Source of the DNA: Acidimicrobiales bacterium
GTDB lineage: Bacteria > Actinomycetota > Acidimicrobiia > Acidimicrobiales > SZUA-35
Reading direction: 5' to 3'
Length of the DNA: 64,000 nucleotides
Assembly: GCA_041394265.1 (NCBI GenBank)
Contig: JAWKIO010000005.1
Coordinates: 1,674,001 to 1,738,000, forward strand
Made by a program: the position numbers and the translations under genes. Position 1 is the stretch's first letter. Each line of letters begins with the position of its first letter. Shown piece by piece: positions 16,135 to 25,641 of the stretch. The notes beneath the pieces were generated by a model. The model did not search any database. It saw nothing but the letters and a program-made list of their open reading frames with translations, and was not told the origin of the DNA.

Positions 16135-17885
16135 CAGCCCTCCTCCCCGGTTTCGTGGTTGGTCGATTCGGACTCGTCGTCGTGGCCGGTGTCTTCGGAC
16201 TCACCGTGGTGGCCCGATGCTTCGGCCGCGACGGCTGCCGCTGCCTTGAGCTGCTCGGCACCTGCCGGTTCGGCGGGAGCGTCGGGTTCCGGCTCGACGA
16301 AGCCGTCCACGTGGTCGGTGACGTGGGTGATGAGCACGTCGACCGAGGGCTCGATGCGTTCGAGCACCGGCTTCGGGTAGACGCCCATGAAGACGATCAG
16401 GACCATGAGCGGGGCGATGGCCATGAGTTCGGAGACCTTGAGGTCGGGCATCGTGGCGTTGTCGCCCTCCGCTTGGCCGTGGAAGACCCGCTGATAGGCC
16501 CACAGCAGATAGAGGGCGGCGAGGATCACACCGGTGACGGCGACCACGGTCCACCACTGGGCGGCCTTGTAGCCACCGAGGAGGATCAGGTATTCGCCGA
16601 CGAACCCGTTGAGACCCGGGAGGCCGATGCTCGACAGCATCACGATGGTGAAGACGGCGGCCATGATCGGGGCCGGCTTCTGGAGGCCGGACAGGGCGGC
16701 GATCTCACGGGTGTGGCGCCGTTCGTAGATCCAGCCGACGAGGATGAAGAGTGCGCCGGTGGACAGACCATGGTTGACCATCTGCAGCACGCCACCCTCG
16801 AGGCCCTGGGAGTTGAGGGCGAAGATGCCGAGGATGATGAAGCCGAGGTGGGCGATCGATGAGTAGGCGACGACTCGTTTGAGGTCTTTCTGCATCGTGG
16901 CCACGGCGGCGCCGTAGACGATGCCGATGACACCCAGGGTGATGAACAGCGGGGCGAAGTCGTACGCGGCCTGGGGGAAGAGGTAGATCCCGAAGCGAAC
17001 GAAGCCGTAGGTGCCGAGCTTCAGCATCACGCCGGCGAGGATCACCGAACCGGCCGTCGGTGCCTCGGTGTGGGCGTCGGGCAACCAGGTGTGCAGTGGG
17101 AACAGTGGCACCTTGACGGCGAACGCCCCGGCAAAGGCCAGGAAGATCAGTCGCTGGGCGTTGGTGCTCAGCCCCTCGGCGCCGGCGAGCGCCGTGACGT
17201 CGAAGGTCAGAGGAATCTTCGCTGTTGACCCGGCCTCGATTGCAGCCGCCTGTGCCGCCCGCTGCGACAGGAGCGCGAGCGAGGCGATGCCGACGAGCAT
17301 CAGCGCCCCGCCGAACATGGTGTAGAGGAAGAACTTCGTGGCGGCGTAGATCCGGTTGCCGTGGCCCCATCCGCTGATGAGGAAGTACATCGGGACGAGC
17401 ACGACCTCGAAGAAGAGGAAGAACAGCAGCAGGTCGAGGGCAACGAAGGCACCGGTGGAGCCGGCCATCAGCACCATCAGCCAGATGTAGTACGGCTTGT
17501 GATCGTGATGCGGGTCGCAGGCCAGGATGGCGATCGGGAAGAGCAGCCCACCCAACACGACGAGGAACAGCGAGATGCCGTCGACACCAAGGTGCCATTC
17601 GAGGCCGAGGTCGGCGATCCAGGTGTGACGGCTCACGGCCTGGAACCCACCTTCGGCGGCGTCGAACTTGACCATCAGGTACACCGACATCGCACCGGCG
17701 ATCGCCGATCCGACCAGCGCAGTGAGTCGGAGCTCGGCGACCCGGTGGGCCGGGATCGCCATCAAGACGATGGCGGTGAACAGCGGCATCAGGATGAGTG
17801 CCAGCAGGAGCGGAAAGCTGCCGAGCGCATCGGCGGTCTCGCCTGGCGCCTCCGTTGCGAGGATGGGAACAAGTGTGGAGATCAT
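16134..17885 (-). CDS. nuoM: NADH-quinone oxidoreductase subunit M, copy 2
   Basis: Antiporter-like complex I subunit, 583 aa. It has FFLFFEVVLVPMYFLISGWG, FPLHTWLPDAHTEAPTAGSVILAG, KRVVAYSSIAHLGF and PGLNGFVGEYLILLG. The last about 60 residues are an extra tail, first Pro/Glu/Ala-rich, then His/Asp/Glu/Ser-rich. The ATG at 17885 overlaps the nuoL stop (ATGA). A much longer upstream open frame only mirrors nuoL. Confidence 0.95.
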   Translation of the reverse strand: MISTLVPILATEAPGETADALGSFPLLLALILMPLFTAIVLMAIPAHRVAELRLTALVGSAIAGAMSVYLMVKFDAAEGGFQAVSRHTWIADLGLEWHLGVDGISLFLVVLGGLLFPIAILACDPHHDHKPYYIWLMVLMAGSTGAFVALDLLLFFLFFEVVLVPMYFLISGWGHGNRIYAATKFFLYTMFGGALMLVGIASLALLSQRAAQAAAIEAGSTAKIPLTFDVTALAGAEGLSTNAQRLIFLAFAGAFAVKVPLFPLHTWLPDAHTEAPTAGSVILAGVMLKLGTYGFVRFGIYLFPQAAYDFAPLFITLGVIGIVYGAAVATMQKDLKRVVAYSSIAHLGFIILGIFALNSQGLEGGVLQMVNHGLSTGALFILVGWIYERRHTREIAALSGLQKPAPIMAAVFTIVMLSSIGLPGLNGFVGEYLILLGGYKAAQWWTVVAVTGVILAALYLLWAYQRVFHGQAEGDNATMPDLKVSELMAIAPLMVLIVFMGVYPKPVLERIEPSVDVLITHVTDHVDGFVEPEPDAPAEPAGAEQLKAAAAVAAEASGHHGESEDTGHDDESESTNHETGEEG

Positions 17886-20242
17886 GACCAGAGCCTCACG
17901 AGGAACCAGAGCACCACAGCGGCGCTTCCGGCAACGATGCCGAACGCATAGCTGCGGACGAAGCCGGTTTGGAGCGATTGTGCCGAGCGACCGGCCGAGC
18001 GGATGACCGAGGCCACGCCGTTGACCGCTCCGTCGACGTAGGTGCGATCGAGCCAGCTGGCCCGTTCGAAGACTTCGGTGCCCGGCCCACCCATGAAGCG
18101 GGCGAGTCCTCGGTCGTAGTCGATGGCCAGGGCCAGTTCTTTGCGCTCGATGGCGGCCGGGTCGGCCTTGCCCTTCAGGTACACCGCGAGGCTGGCGACG
18201 ATGGCACCGATGGCGCAAGCGGTGGCGATGAGCGCGAGCACGATCTTGGTGCTGGCGCCGGCCGAGACCTCGACCTCGTTGCCGAACAGCATCGGCTCGA
18301 GCCAGTTCGCCAGGAAGTGGAGGTTGTGCGAGAACGGCAGGTTGAGCAGACCACCGACGGCGGCGAGGCCGGCCAACACGACGAGCGGCAGGGACATGGT
18401 CCACGGCGACTCGTGCGGGTGGTATTCCTGACGATGGGCATAGGAGTCGGGCAGCTGATCGGCAAAGGCCGAGACATCGACGGCCGGGGTGAGGGCGGTG
18501 ACGTACTGCGGCGCCTTCGGGGCGGACGACACCGACGCAGCAGCGGCACGGACGTTGTCCTTGGCCGCGTCGATGGCCTCGACCGCCTCGGCATGAGCAG
18601 CCGTGGCTTCGGCCAGCTTCGCCTGCGACTTCTCGAGTGCCGACACCGCCTTCGGCATTGCCTTGTCGGCCTTGTCGAGGGCCTTGACCAATTTTGCGTG
18701 GTCGTCGGCATCGGGCGACGAGGCGTCGACCGCGGCCTGGGCCTCGGCGAGGGAGTCCGTGGCCTTGGTCAGCGCCAGCTGCTTCTTGGCGACATCGTCG
18801 TCGGCCTTCGCCATGGCCTCTTCTGCCTTCGACACGGCTTCCTCTGCGGCAAGGACACCGGCCTCGGCCTCGGTGATGGCGTGACCGAATGCGGCATCGA
18901 TCTCGTCTTGATGAGCATCGAAGAAGCGGGTGCGGCCGAAGAAGGTGAGCACCACCTGACGGGTCATGTAGAACGCCGTGAGGATGGCGGTGATGAGGCC
19001 GATCGCCCACAGGACCGGGTTCTCGTTCCAGGCGTAGAGGAGGATCTCGTCTTTCGACCAGAAGCCGGCGAACGGTGGCACACCGGCGATGGCGAGCCAG
19101 CCGACGATGAAGGTGCCGGCGGTGATGGGCATGAACTTGGTGAGCCCGCCCATACGTCGCATGTCTTGTTCGTCGTGGAGGCCGTGGATCACCGAACCGG
19201 ATCCGAGGAAGAGCAGTGCCTTGAAGAAGGCGTGGGTGACCATGTGGAAGATGGCGGGCACGTAGCCGCCCACACCGATGGCGAGGAAGAGGTACCCGAG
19301 CTGGCTGACGGTCGAGTAGGCGAGGACCTTCTTGATATCGGTCTGTACCAAGGCCGCCAAAGCGGCGACCAACGCCGTGAGGGCTCCGACCCAGGCGATG
19401 ACCGTGGTCGACCAGGGGTCGGCCTGGGCCAGGATCGGGTTCAGGCGGGTGAGGAGGTACACGCCCGAGGTGACCATGGTGGCGGCGTGGATGAGCGCCG
19501 AGACCGGTGTCGGGCCGGCCATGGCGTCGGGCAGCCAGACGAACAGTGGGATCTGGGCCGACTTGCCGGTGGCGGCGACGAGGAAGAGGATCACGGCGGC
19601 CGTGGCCATGCCGGACGAGAACTCACTCGTGAGGACATCGGCATAGCGAATCGAGCCGATGGCGCCGAACACCACGAACGTGCCGAGCATGAACCCGAAG
19701 TCGCCGACACGGTTGGTGACGAACGCCTTCTTGCCCGCCGATGCATTCGCCTCACTCGTGAACCAGAAGGAGATGAGCAGGTACGAGCAGGCGCCGACAC
19801 CCTCCCAGCCGAGGAAGGTGATGAGCAGGTTGTCGCCGAGCACCAGCATCAGCATCGAGGCGGCGAAGGCATTCAGGTAGATGAAGAACTTCGAGAAGTC
19901 CGCATCCCCGTGCATGTAGCCGACCGAATAGAGGTGGATGAGCGTTCCGACCCCGGTGATGAACAGACACATCGTGATCGAGAGCGGATCGACGAGGAAT
20001 CCGAGATCGACGTGGAACGAGCCGGCCGGCACCCAGGTGAAGATCTTCTGGATGAAGAACCGGTCGTCAGGTTCTTCGGCGACCAGGCCGAGGAACACCA
20101 CGATGGTCGACAAGAAGCTGCCGCCGATGGCGGCGGTGGCGAGCCAGCCGGCGATCGGCTCACCGAGGCGGCGACCGAACGCCATGAGGAACAGGAAGCC
20201 GGCCAGAGGGAATGCGGGAATGAGCCACGCTGCTTCGACCAT
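17882..20242 (-). CDS. nuoL: NADH-quinone oxidoreductase subunit L, copy 2, with coiled-coil hairpin insertion
   Basis: Distal proton-pumping subunit, 786 aa. The core is normal: KKAFVTNRVGDFGF, VWLPDAMAGPTPVSALIHA, KKVLAYSTVSQLGY, PPFAGFWSKDEIL, and a C-terminal lateral helix plus final TM. Between LTFFGRTRFFDAH (about 435-444) and HPHESPWTMSLPL (about 608-620), where the family has about 20 residues, lie some 160 residues rich in Ala, Glu, Lys and Asp without Cys or aromatic runs. Two long helices (about 446-506 and 512-572) joined by a SSPDADD turn suggest an antiparallel coiled-coil. Family topology puts this loop on the cytoplasmic side. Confidence 0.95.
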   Translation of the reverse strand: MVEAAWLIPAFPLAGFLFLMAFGRRLGEPIAGWLATAAIGGSFLSTIVVFLGLVAEEPDDRFFIQKIFTWVPAGSFHVDLGFLVDPLSITMCLFITGVGTLIHLYSVGYMHGDADFSKFFIYLNAFAASMLMLVLGDNLLITFLGWEGVGACSYLLISFWFTSEANASAGKKAFVTNRVGDFGFMLGTFVVFGAIGSIRYADVLTSEFSSGMATAAVILFLVAATGKSAQIPLFVWLPDAMAGPTPVSALIHAATMVTSGVYLLTRLNPILAQADPWSTTVIAWVGALTALVAALAALVQTDIKKVLAYSTVSQLGYLFLAIGVGGYVPAIFHMVTHAFFKALLFLGSGSVIHGLHDEQDMRRMGGLTKFMPITAGTFIVGWLAIAGVPPFAGFWSKDEILLYAWNENPVLWAIGLITAILTAFYMTRQVVLTFFGRTRFFDAHQDEIDAAFGHAITEAEAGVLAAEEAVSKAEEAMAKADDDVAKKQLALTKATDSLAEAQAAVDASSPDADDHAKLVKALDKADKAMPKAVSALEKSQAKLAEATAAHAEAVEAIDAAKDNVRAAAASVSSAPKAPQYVTALTPAVDVSAFADQLPDSYAHRQEYHPHESPWTMSLPLVVLAGLAAVGGLLNLPFSHNLHFLANWLEPMLFGNEVEVSAGASTKIVLALIATACAIGAIVASLAVYLKGKADPAAIERKELALAIDYDRGLARFMGGPGTEVFERASWLDRTYVDGAVNGVASVIRSAGRSAQSLQTGFVRSYAFGIVAGSAAVVLWFLVRLWS

Positions 20243-20246
20243 CGCC

Positions 20247-20552
20247 CTACCCCTTCAACTGCACGAGATCGTCGGCCGTGGCCGTTGGACGGCGGCGCAG
20301 CAGTGCCACCACGATCGACAGGCCGACGACCACTTCGGCGGCAGCCACCACGAGAACGAAGAAGACGGCCGTTTGCCCGGCGATGTCGTTGAGCGCCTTG
20401 GAGAACGAGACGAACGAGATGTTGACGGCGTTCAGCATCAGCTCGACGCACATGAACATGATGAGCGGGTTGCGTCGGGTCAGCAGGCCGACCGTCCCGA
20501 TCGTGAACAGCAGCGCGCTCAGGATCAGGTACCAGGTTTGGGTCACCTCCAT
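20247..20552 (-). CDS. nuoK: NADH-quinone oxidoreductase subunit K, copy 2
   Basis: Three-TM complex I subunit, 101 aa. It has GLLTRRNPLIMFMCVELMLNAVNISFV with the TM2 Glu, and VLVVAAAEVVVGLSIVVALLRRR with the TM3 Glu. GAGG lies 7 nt before the ATG. It is four bases before nuoL and 46 bases after nuoJ. Confidence 0.96.
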   Translation of the reverse strand: MEVTQTWYLILSALLFTIGTVGLLTRRNPLIMFMCVELMLNAVNISFVSFSKALNDIAGQTAVFFVLVVAAAEVVVGLSIVVALLRRRPTATADDLVQLKG

Positions 20553-20598
20553 GAGGTCACCTCGCTTGTCTTCGGAGTCTGCACGTCAGCCTCGGGGG

Positions 20599-21231
20599 TC
20601 ATCGGTTCGCGGTACCCGGCTCATCGACGACGAGGTCTTCCGCGCCCTGGTTGCGCACCAGCACCACGGCTCCCACCGTGGCGATCGTGAGCAGCAGCGC
20701 AGTGGCCTCGAAGGCGAAGAGGTTGCGGGTGAAGAGATCTCGGGCGAGCGCCACCACGTTCGAGTCAGGCTCGCGCATGTTGGTCGGGTCGATCGACGTG
20801 GGGCCGCCGGCCTTGATGCCCGGCGCGTCGAGCGCCTGGCTCATCTCGGGCTGACCGGTGATGGCGACCGCTCCCTGCTCGCCGCCGGGACCTGACAGGA
20901 AGAGGCCGCCGAAGATCAGCAGCAACATGACGGCGCCACCGGCGAGGGCGGCTGGCCGCTGGTTGACCAGAGGTTCGGTGCGGATGTCTTCGACCTTGTC
21001 GACACCGAGCAACATGATGACGAAGAGGAACAGCACGACGATCGCGCCGCCATAGACCACCACCTGCACGAGGGCGAGGAAGTGGGCCTCCTGCAGAACG
21101 AAGAGGACCGCAACACCGAAGAAGCTTGCGACCAATGAGAGCGCGGCCCGGACCGGGTTGGGGTTGACGACCACGCCGACGGCACCGCCGAGCACGATGA
21201 TCGCCGAGACGATGAAGACTGCGACATCCAT
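20599..21231 (-). CDS. nuoJ: NADH-quinone oxidoreductase subunit J, copy 2
   Basis: Five-TM complex I subunit, 210 aa. FLALVQVVVYGGAIVVLFLFVIMLLGVD is the family signature of TM3. A loop of about 60 residues before the last TM is longer than in the operon-1 copy. The ATG overlaps the nuoI stop by one base. Confidence 0.95.
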   Translation of the reverse strand: MDVAVFIVSAIIVLGGAVGVVVNPNPVRAALSLVASFFGVAVLFVLQEAHFLALVQVVVYGGAIVVLFLFVIMLLGVDKVEDIRTEPLVNQRPAALAGGAVMLLLIFGGLFLSGPGGEQGAVAITGQPEMSQALDAPGIKAGGPTSIDPTNMREPDSNVVALARDLFTRNLFAFEATALLLTIATVGAVVLVRNQGAEDLVVDEPGTANR

Positions 21232-21908
21232 CAGTGATGACCTCCGTGGCTGTCATGACCGTGGTCGTCGTGGGCTTCGACGACGGGTTCGGGGTCTTCG
21301 CCGTGCTGGCCCGCTTCGGGTGCACGCACGCCGTAGCCGAGCTCGCCGGCCCAGCCGACGGTGCCCTCGTAGGACGCCTTGCCACCCGGTGACGTGGCTC
21401 GCATCCAGCCCGAGGTGTGCTCGTCGTCGCCCGGTCGCCAGTCTTCCCACGGAAGGAACTGCGGCTTGCCGTCGTCGCCGACGAGCAGCTCGTTCTTGGT
21501 GTAGATGGCGTCGTCGCGGTTGGTGAAGGAGAACTCGAACAGCTTGGTTTCGGTGATCGCCTGCGTGGGGCACGCCTCGACACACATGTCGCAATGGATG
21601 CAGCGCAGGTAGTTGATCTCGTAGATGAACCCGAACCGCTCGCCCGGCGATTTGGGATCGTCGACCGGGTTGTCGGCGCCGCGGACGTAGATGCACTTGG
21701 CCGGGCACACACCGGCGCACAGCTCGCAACCGATGCACTTCTCCATGCCGTCTTCGTAGCGGTTCAGCACGTGGCGACCGTGCAGCCGCGGCGGCTTCGG
21801 GGCCTTGGTATCGGGCGCTTCGCCTTTGCGGCCGCCGCGGTACTCCCGGGTGGTGACGCCCTCGCCCCACTTGCGGAAGGTGACGGCGAATCCTTCGAGG
21901 TAGCCCAT
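21231..21908 (-). CDS. nuoI: NADH-quinone oxidoreductase subunit I, copy 2, with His-rich tail
   Basis: Carries two [4Fe-4S] clusters: CIGCELCAGVCPAKC and CIHCDMCVEACPTQA. 225 aa, longer than the usual 140-180. The C-terminal 30 residues include EAHDDHGHDSHGGHH, a His/Asp cluster that could bind a metal ion (inference). The ATG at 21908 overlaps the nuoH stop by one base. Confidence 0.95.
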   Translation of the reverse strand: MGYLEGFAVTFRKWGEGVTTREYRGGRKGEAPDTKAPKPPRLHGRHVLNRYEDGMEKCIGCELCAGVCPAKCIYVRGADNPVDDPKSPGERFGFIYEINYLRCIHCDMCVEACPTQAITETKLFEFSFTNRDDAIYTKNELLVGDDGKPQFLPWEDWRPGDDEHTSGWMRATSPGGKASYEGTVGWAGELGYGVRAPEAGQHGEDPEPVVEAHDDHGHDSHGGHH

Positions 21909-23203
21909 CAGTGATCAGCTCCCTTGGCGGGCCCGGCAGCCCCTGCAGTGGTGGCGCCCGTCAGCGTGGGCACCACGCTGAGGCCGGCGGCGTCGAGTCG
22001 ATCCTGGCGTGCGTTCTTGGAGGCCTTGACCACCAGCGAGGCGCCGATGCCCAACCCGATGATCGCGACGATGATGGCGATCAGGGTGTCGGCGACCGTG
22101 TCGTCGGTGATCCCGAGATTGCCGTCTTGCGAGATACGAATCGCACCGAGCACGAGCAGCCAACCCAGCGACAGCGGGATCAGGAGTTTCCACCCCAGAT
22201 CCATGAGCTGGTCGTAGCGGAGACGGGGAAGCGTTGCCCGGAACCACACGAAGGTGAACAGGAAGAAGTTCAGCTTGAAGAGGAACCAGAGCAAGCCACC
22301 GAAGGCACCGAGCGAGACGTCGGTGAAGGGGATGTCGAACAGGGGCGACGGGCCACCGAAGAAGAGGGTGACCATGATCGCCGACATCGTGACGGTGTTC
22401 ATGAACTCGGCGAGGAAGAACAGGGCGAAGCGGATCGAGGAGTACTCGGTGTGGAAGCCACCGACAAGTTCCTGCTCGGCTTCGACGAGGTCGAACGGTG
22501 GCCGGTTCAGCTCGGCGGTACCGGCGATGAGGAACACGACGAAGGGGATGACGCCCGTGGCGACGAGGTGCCAGTTGGCGATCCCGCCGACCTGGTTGGC
22601 CACGATCTGGTGGGTGCTGAGCGAGCCGGCCACCATGATGACCGCAGCGAGTGCCAGGCCGAGCGCCGCCTCGTAGGAGATGGCCTGGGCCGTGGCCCGG
22701 ATCGAACCCAGCAATGGGTACTTCGAGCCCGACGACCAGCCGGCGAGCATGACGCCGTAGATGCCGATCGAGCTCATCGCCAGGAAGAAGAGGATGCCGA
22801 CCGGGACGTCGGCCACCTGCCAGTAGAACTCACGCCCGCCGATGGTGCTCGAGCCGGTGCCGCCCTCACCGAAGTTGCCGGCGATCGGGATGAGCGTGAA
22901 GGTGAGGAAGGCCGGGACCAACGACAGATACGGCGCCAGCTGGAAGACGAACCGATCCGCCTTGGTGGGGATGATGTCTTCCTTCATGAAGAGCTTGGTG
23001 CCGTCGGCCAGGGTCTGGAGGAGGCCGAAGGGACCGGCGACGTTCGGGCCGATGCGGTTCTGGAGACGGCTGACGACCTTGCGTTCGTACCAGACCATGA
23101 ACATGGTGGCGACGAGACAGATCGCGAAGGCGGCGACCACCATCACGATCACCATCACGAAGTCCCAGAAGTCGACGCCGTCTCGGAGGAATGGATGTCC
23201 CAT
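21908..23203 (-). CDS. nuoH: NADH-quinone oxidoreductase subunit H, copy 2
   Basis: Quinone-channel membrane subunit, 431 aa, about 85 longer than copy 1. Motifs: RLQNRIGPNVAGPFGLLQTLADG, KEDIIPTKADR, GWSSGSKYPLLGSIRATAQ, and RPPFDLVEAEQELVGGFHTEYS. The last about 75 residues add a final TM and a soluble Ala/Gly-rich tail. The start overlaps the nuoG stop by one base. Confidence 0.95.
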   Translation of the reverse strand: MGHPFLRDGVDFWDFVMVIVMVVAAFAICLVATMFMVWYERKVVSRLQNRIGPNVAGPFGLLQTLADGTKLFMKEDIIPTKADRFVFQLAPYLSLVPAFLTFTLIPIAGNFGEGGTGSSTIGGREFYWQVADVPVGILFFLAMSSIGIYGVMLAGWSSGSKYPLLGSIRATAQAISYEAALGLALAAVIMVAGSLSTHQIVANQVGGIANWHLVATGVIPFVVFLIAGTAELNRPPFDLVEAEQELVGGFHTEYSSIRFALFFLAEFMNTVTMSAIMVTLFFGGPSPLFDIPFTDVSLGAFGGLLWFLFKLNFFLFTFVWFRATLPRLRYDQLMDLGWKLLIPLSLGWLLVLGAIRISQDGNLGITDDTVADTLIAIIVAIIGLGIGASLVVKASKNARQDRLDAAGLSVVPTLTGATTAGAAGPAKGADH

Positions 23204-25641
23204 CAGCGTGCCGTCACTCGTAGGTCGGTGACCAAACGGTCAGTGGATGTCAACGTGCCCGGGTCGAAGCCAGGCAGCCGGAACGATGCACGAGCCGTGC
23301 CGCGAGGCACCGCAGGTGAGGAGGCGACGGGAGCGGTCGTCTTGCCGCCTGCGTACTCGACCGTGACCTCGCTGCCGGCGGCGACGCCCAGCGCCTCGAA
23401 GTCGGCGGGTGAGAGCTCGAGTCGGCCTGGCGATGGGAGGTGCGCAAGCGATGCCGATTGCTGCACCGTTGTTCCCAGATCCCAGAGCTTCCGATCGATC
23501 ACCAGTCGAAGACCGTAGCCGTCGGCGGCGGGTGCGACGACGGATGCGGCAGATGGCACGGTCCAGTCACGCCCGATGTCGAGGATCGGTCCGTCTTCGG
23601 AGCGAGCGAGGCCGGCCCAATCGACGTTCGCGAACGAGCGAACGTTGGACGACAGGTCCTCGCGGAGTTCGGCCAGCGTGGCGAAGCCGAGATCGGCGCC
23701 CATGGCCCGAGCCACTTCGGCCGCGATCATCCAGTCGGGACGAGCTTGGCCGGGAGGCGTGACCTTCGCTTGGAGCGGGCTGATGCGACCCTCGAGATTG
23801 ACGAAACTGCCGTCGACCTCACCGAACGCAGCGGCTGGCAACACGAGGTTGGCTCGGCTCGACGAAGCCGTGAGGAACAGGTCGACGGCGATGATCGTGT
23901 CGACGGCATCGAACGCCGCTTCCACCAGCGCCCGATTGGGGTGGTCGACCAGCGGGTCGGCGCCGAGCAGCACGAGGGTCTTGATCGTGCCGTTGGCCGC
24001 AGCGGTGAGGATGCCGTCGGCATCGAGACCGGGCTCGACGAGGGCATCGCCTCGGGTGTCGACACCGGGGGTCAAGCCGAGTTCCAGCGCACCCATGACG
24101 TTGCCCCGGCGCAACGCCGGCAACACCTTGAGCTGGGGTGCGGCCTTGCGCAGGTGCTCGACAGCGGCGAGCGTGAACGCCGCATCTTCGGCCAAGTTGG
24201 CTCGGCCCACGATGACCGTGACGGGTCGGCCGGAGCCGATGAGGTCGGCGGCCTTGGCCAGTGCAGCCGAGTTGACGCCAGGGATCGCACGGTTGACGTC
24301 GCCCGAGGCGATCGCATCGGCGACGACGCCGGCATTGCCAGGCAGGGGGCGCAGGGAGGCTGCGGCGTGGGGCAGCAGCGACGTGGCGGTCGGCGTGATC
24401 TCGATGATCGAGGCGCCATCGAACTCAGCGGCGTGGCGCAGCCGCAGGAACAGCGTGGGCAGCTCCTCCTTGGGGTCGGCACCCAGGAGCACGATGACCC
24501 CGCCCGGTGCGACCGCTTCGGCGATGGTGGCTCGAGGCATCGACAGCACCGCCTGATCGGGCAGGCCGTCGGAGAGCTGGGCGTCGATGTTGTGCACACC
24601 GGCGACCGAGCGCAGCAGCTTCGACCAGGCGTACTGGCCTTCGACCGGCAGACGGGCGCCACCGAGGACGCCGACCCGGGTGGGTTCAGCCTCGATGGCC
24701 TTGGCGACGCGTGCGGCGGCTTCGGCCCAGCGGATCGTGGTGGGTTCGGCGTCGCCAGCGGCCTGCGACAGCGGGGCGCGAAGACGCTCGTCGGAGTTGG
24801 TGGCTTCGTAGGCGAACCGTTCCTTGTCGGAGAGCCACGACCAGTTGACGGCCTCGGAGTCGACACCGAGGACACGCAAGAGGCGGTCACGTGAGGACTG
24901 GAGCACCACGCGCGCGCCGGTGGCGTCGACGGTGGAGGTGGACTCGTTCTCGGCGAGGTCCCACGGGCGAGCCTTGAAGCGATAGGGCTCGGCGGTCAGC
25001 GCGCCGACCGGGCAGATCTGCACCGTGTTGCCGCTGAAGTAGGACGAGAACGGATGGTCGGGGAAGGTGTTGACCTGGGTGTCGGCACCACGACCGATGA
25101 AGTGGATGAGCGGATCACCCGCCACTTCCTTGGAGAAGCGGGTGCAGCGATCACAGAGGATGCAGCGCTCGCGATCGAGGTAGACGAGGTCGCTGATCGG
25201 GATGGGTTTTTCGTAGTGCCGCTTCTCTTCCACGAAGCGGCTCTCGCCCGGACCGTAGGCGTAGGCGTTGTCCTGGAGCGGACATTCGCCGCCCTTGTCG
25301 CAGACCGGACAGTCGAGTGGATGGTTGATGAGGAGGAGTTCGAGCACACCGTCCTGGGCGGCTTTGGCCGACTCGACTTCGGTGTTCACCTTCATGTCGG
25401 GCGTGACCGGCAACATGCACGATGGCTGGAGGCTCGGGCCGCGTCCGCCATCGACCTCGACCAGGCACATCCGGCACATACCGACCGGCGTCATGCGAGG
25501 GTGGTAACAGAACCGGGGGATGTGGACGCCGTTGCGCTCGGCGGCGTCGATGAGCAACTCACCGTCGTTGGCCTCGCACGGCGTGCCGTTGAGCACGAAC
25601 GGGACGCCGGTGACGGCCGGAGTGGGATCGGTGGCGGTCAT
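23203..25641 (-). CDS. nuoG: NADH-quinone oxidoreductase subunit G
   Basis: Largest peripheral-arm subunit, 812 aa, carrying the Fe-S wire from NuoF towards NuoI. N-terminal [2Fe-2S] and His-type cluster ligands are visible in PRFCYHPRMTPVGMCRMCLVEVDG and HPLDCPVCDKGGECPLQD; a [4Fe-4S] motif is CILCDRCTRFSKE. The rest is a molybdopterin-oxidoreductase-like domain without evident cofactor ligands, as is normal for NuoG. The ATG at 25641 (TGATG with the nuoF stop) is preferred over a TTG one codon earlier. Confidence 0.95.
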   Translation of the reverse strand: MTATDPTPAVTGVPFVLNGTPCEANDGELLIDAAERNGVHIPRFCYHPRMTPVGMCRMCLVEVDGGRGPSLQPSCMLPVTPDMKVNTEVESAKAAQDGVLELLLINHPLDCPVCDKGGECPLQDNAYAYGPGESRFVEEKRHYEKPIPISDLVYLDRERCILCDRCTRFSKEVAGDPLIHFIGRGADTQVNTFPDHPFSSYFSGNTVQICPVGALTAEPYRFKARPWDLAENESTSTVDATGARVVLQSSRDRLLRVLGVDSEAVNWSWLSDKERFAYEATNSDERLRAPLSQAAGDAEPTTIRWAEAAARVAKAIEAEPTRVGVLGGARLPVEGQYAWSKLLRSVAGVHNIDAQLSDGLPDQAVLSMPRATIAEAVAPGGVIVLLGADPKEELPTLFLRLRHAAEFDGASIIEITPTATSLLPHAAASLRPLPGNAGVVADAIASGDVNRAIPGVNSAALAKAADLIGSGRPVTVIVGRANLAEDAAFTLAAVEHLRKAAPQLKVLPALRRGNVMGALELGLTPGVDTRGDALVEPGLDADGILTAAANGTIKTLVLLGADPLVDHPNRALVEAAFDAVDTIIAVDLFLTASSSRANLVLPAAAFGEVDGSFVNLEGRISPLQAKVTPPGQARPDWMIAAEVARAMGADLGFATLAELREDLSSNVRSFANVDWAGLARSEDGPILDIGRDWTVPSAASVVAPAADGYGLRLVIDRKLWDLGTTVQQSASLAHLPSPGRLELSPADFEALGVAAGSEVTVEYAGGKTTAPVASSPAVPRGTARASFRLPGFDPGTLTSTDRLVTDLRVTAR

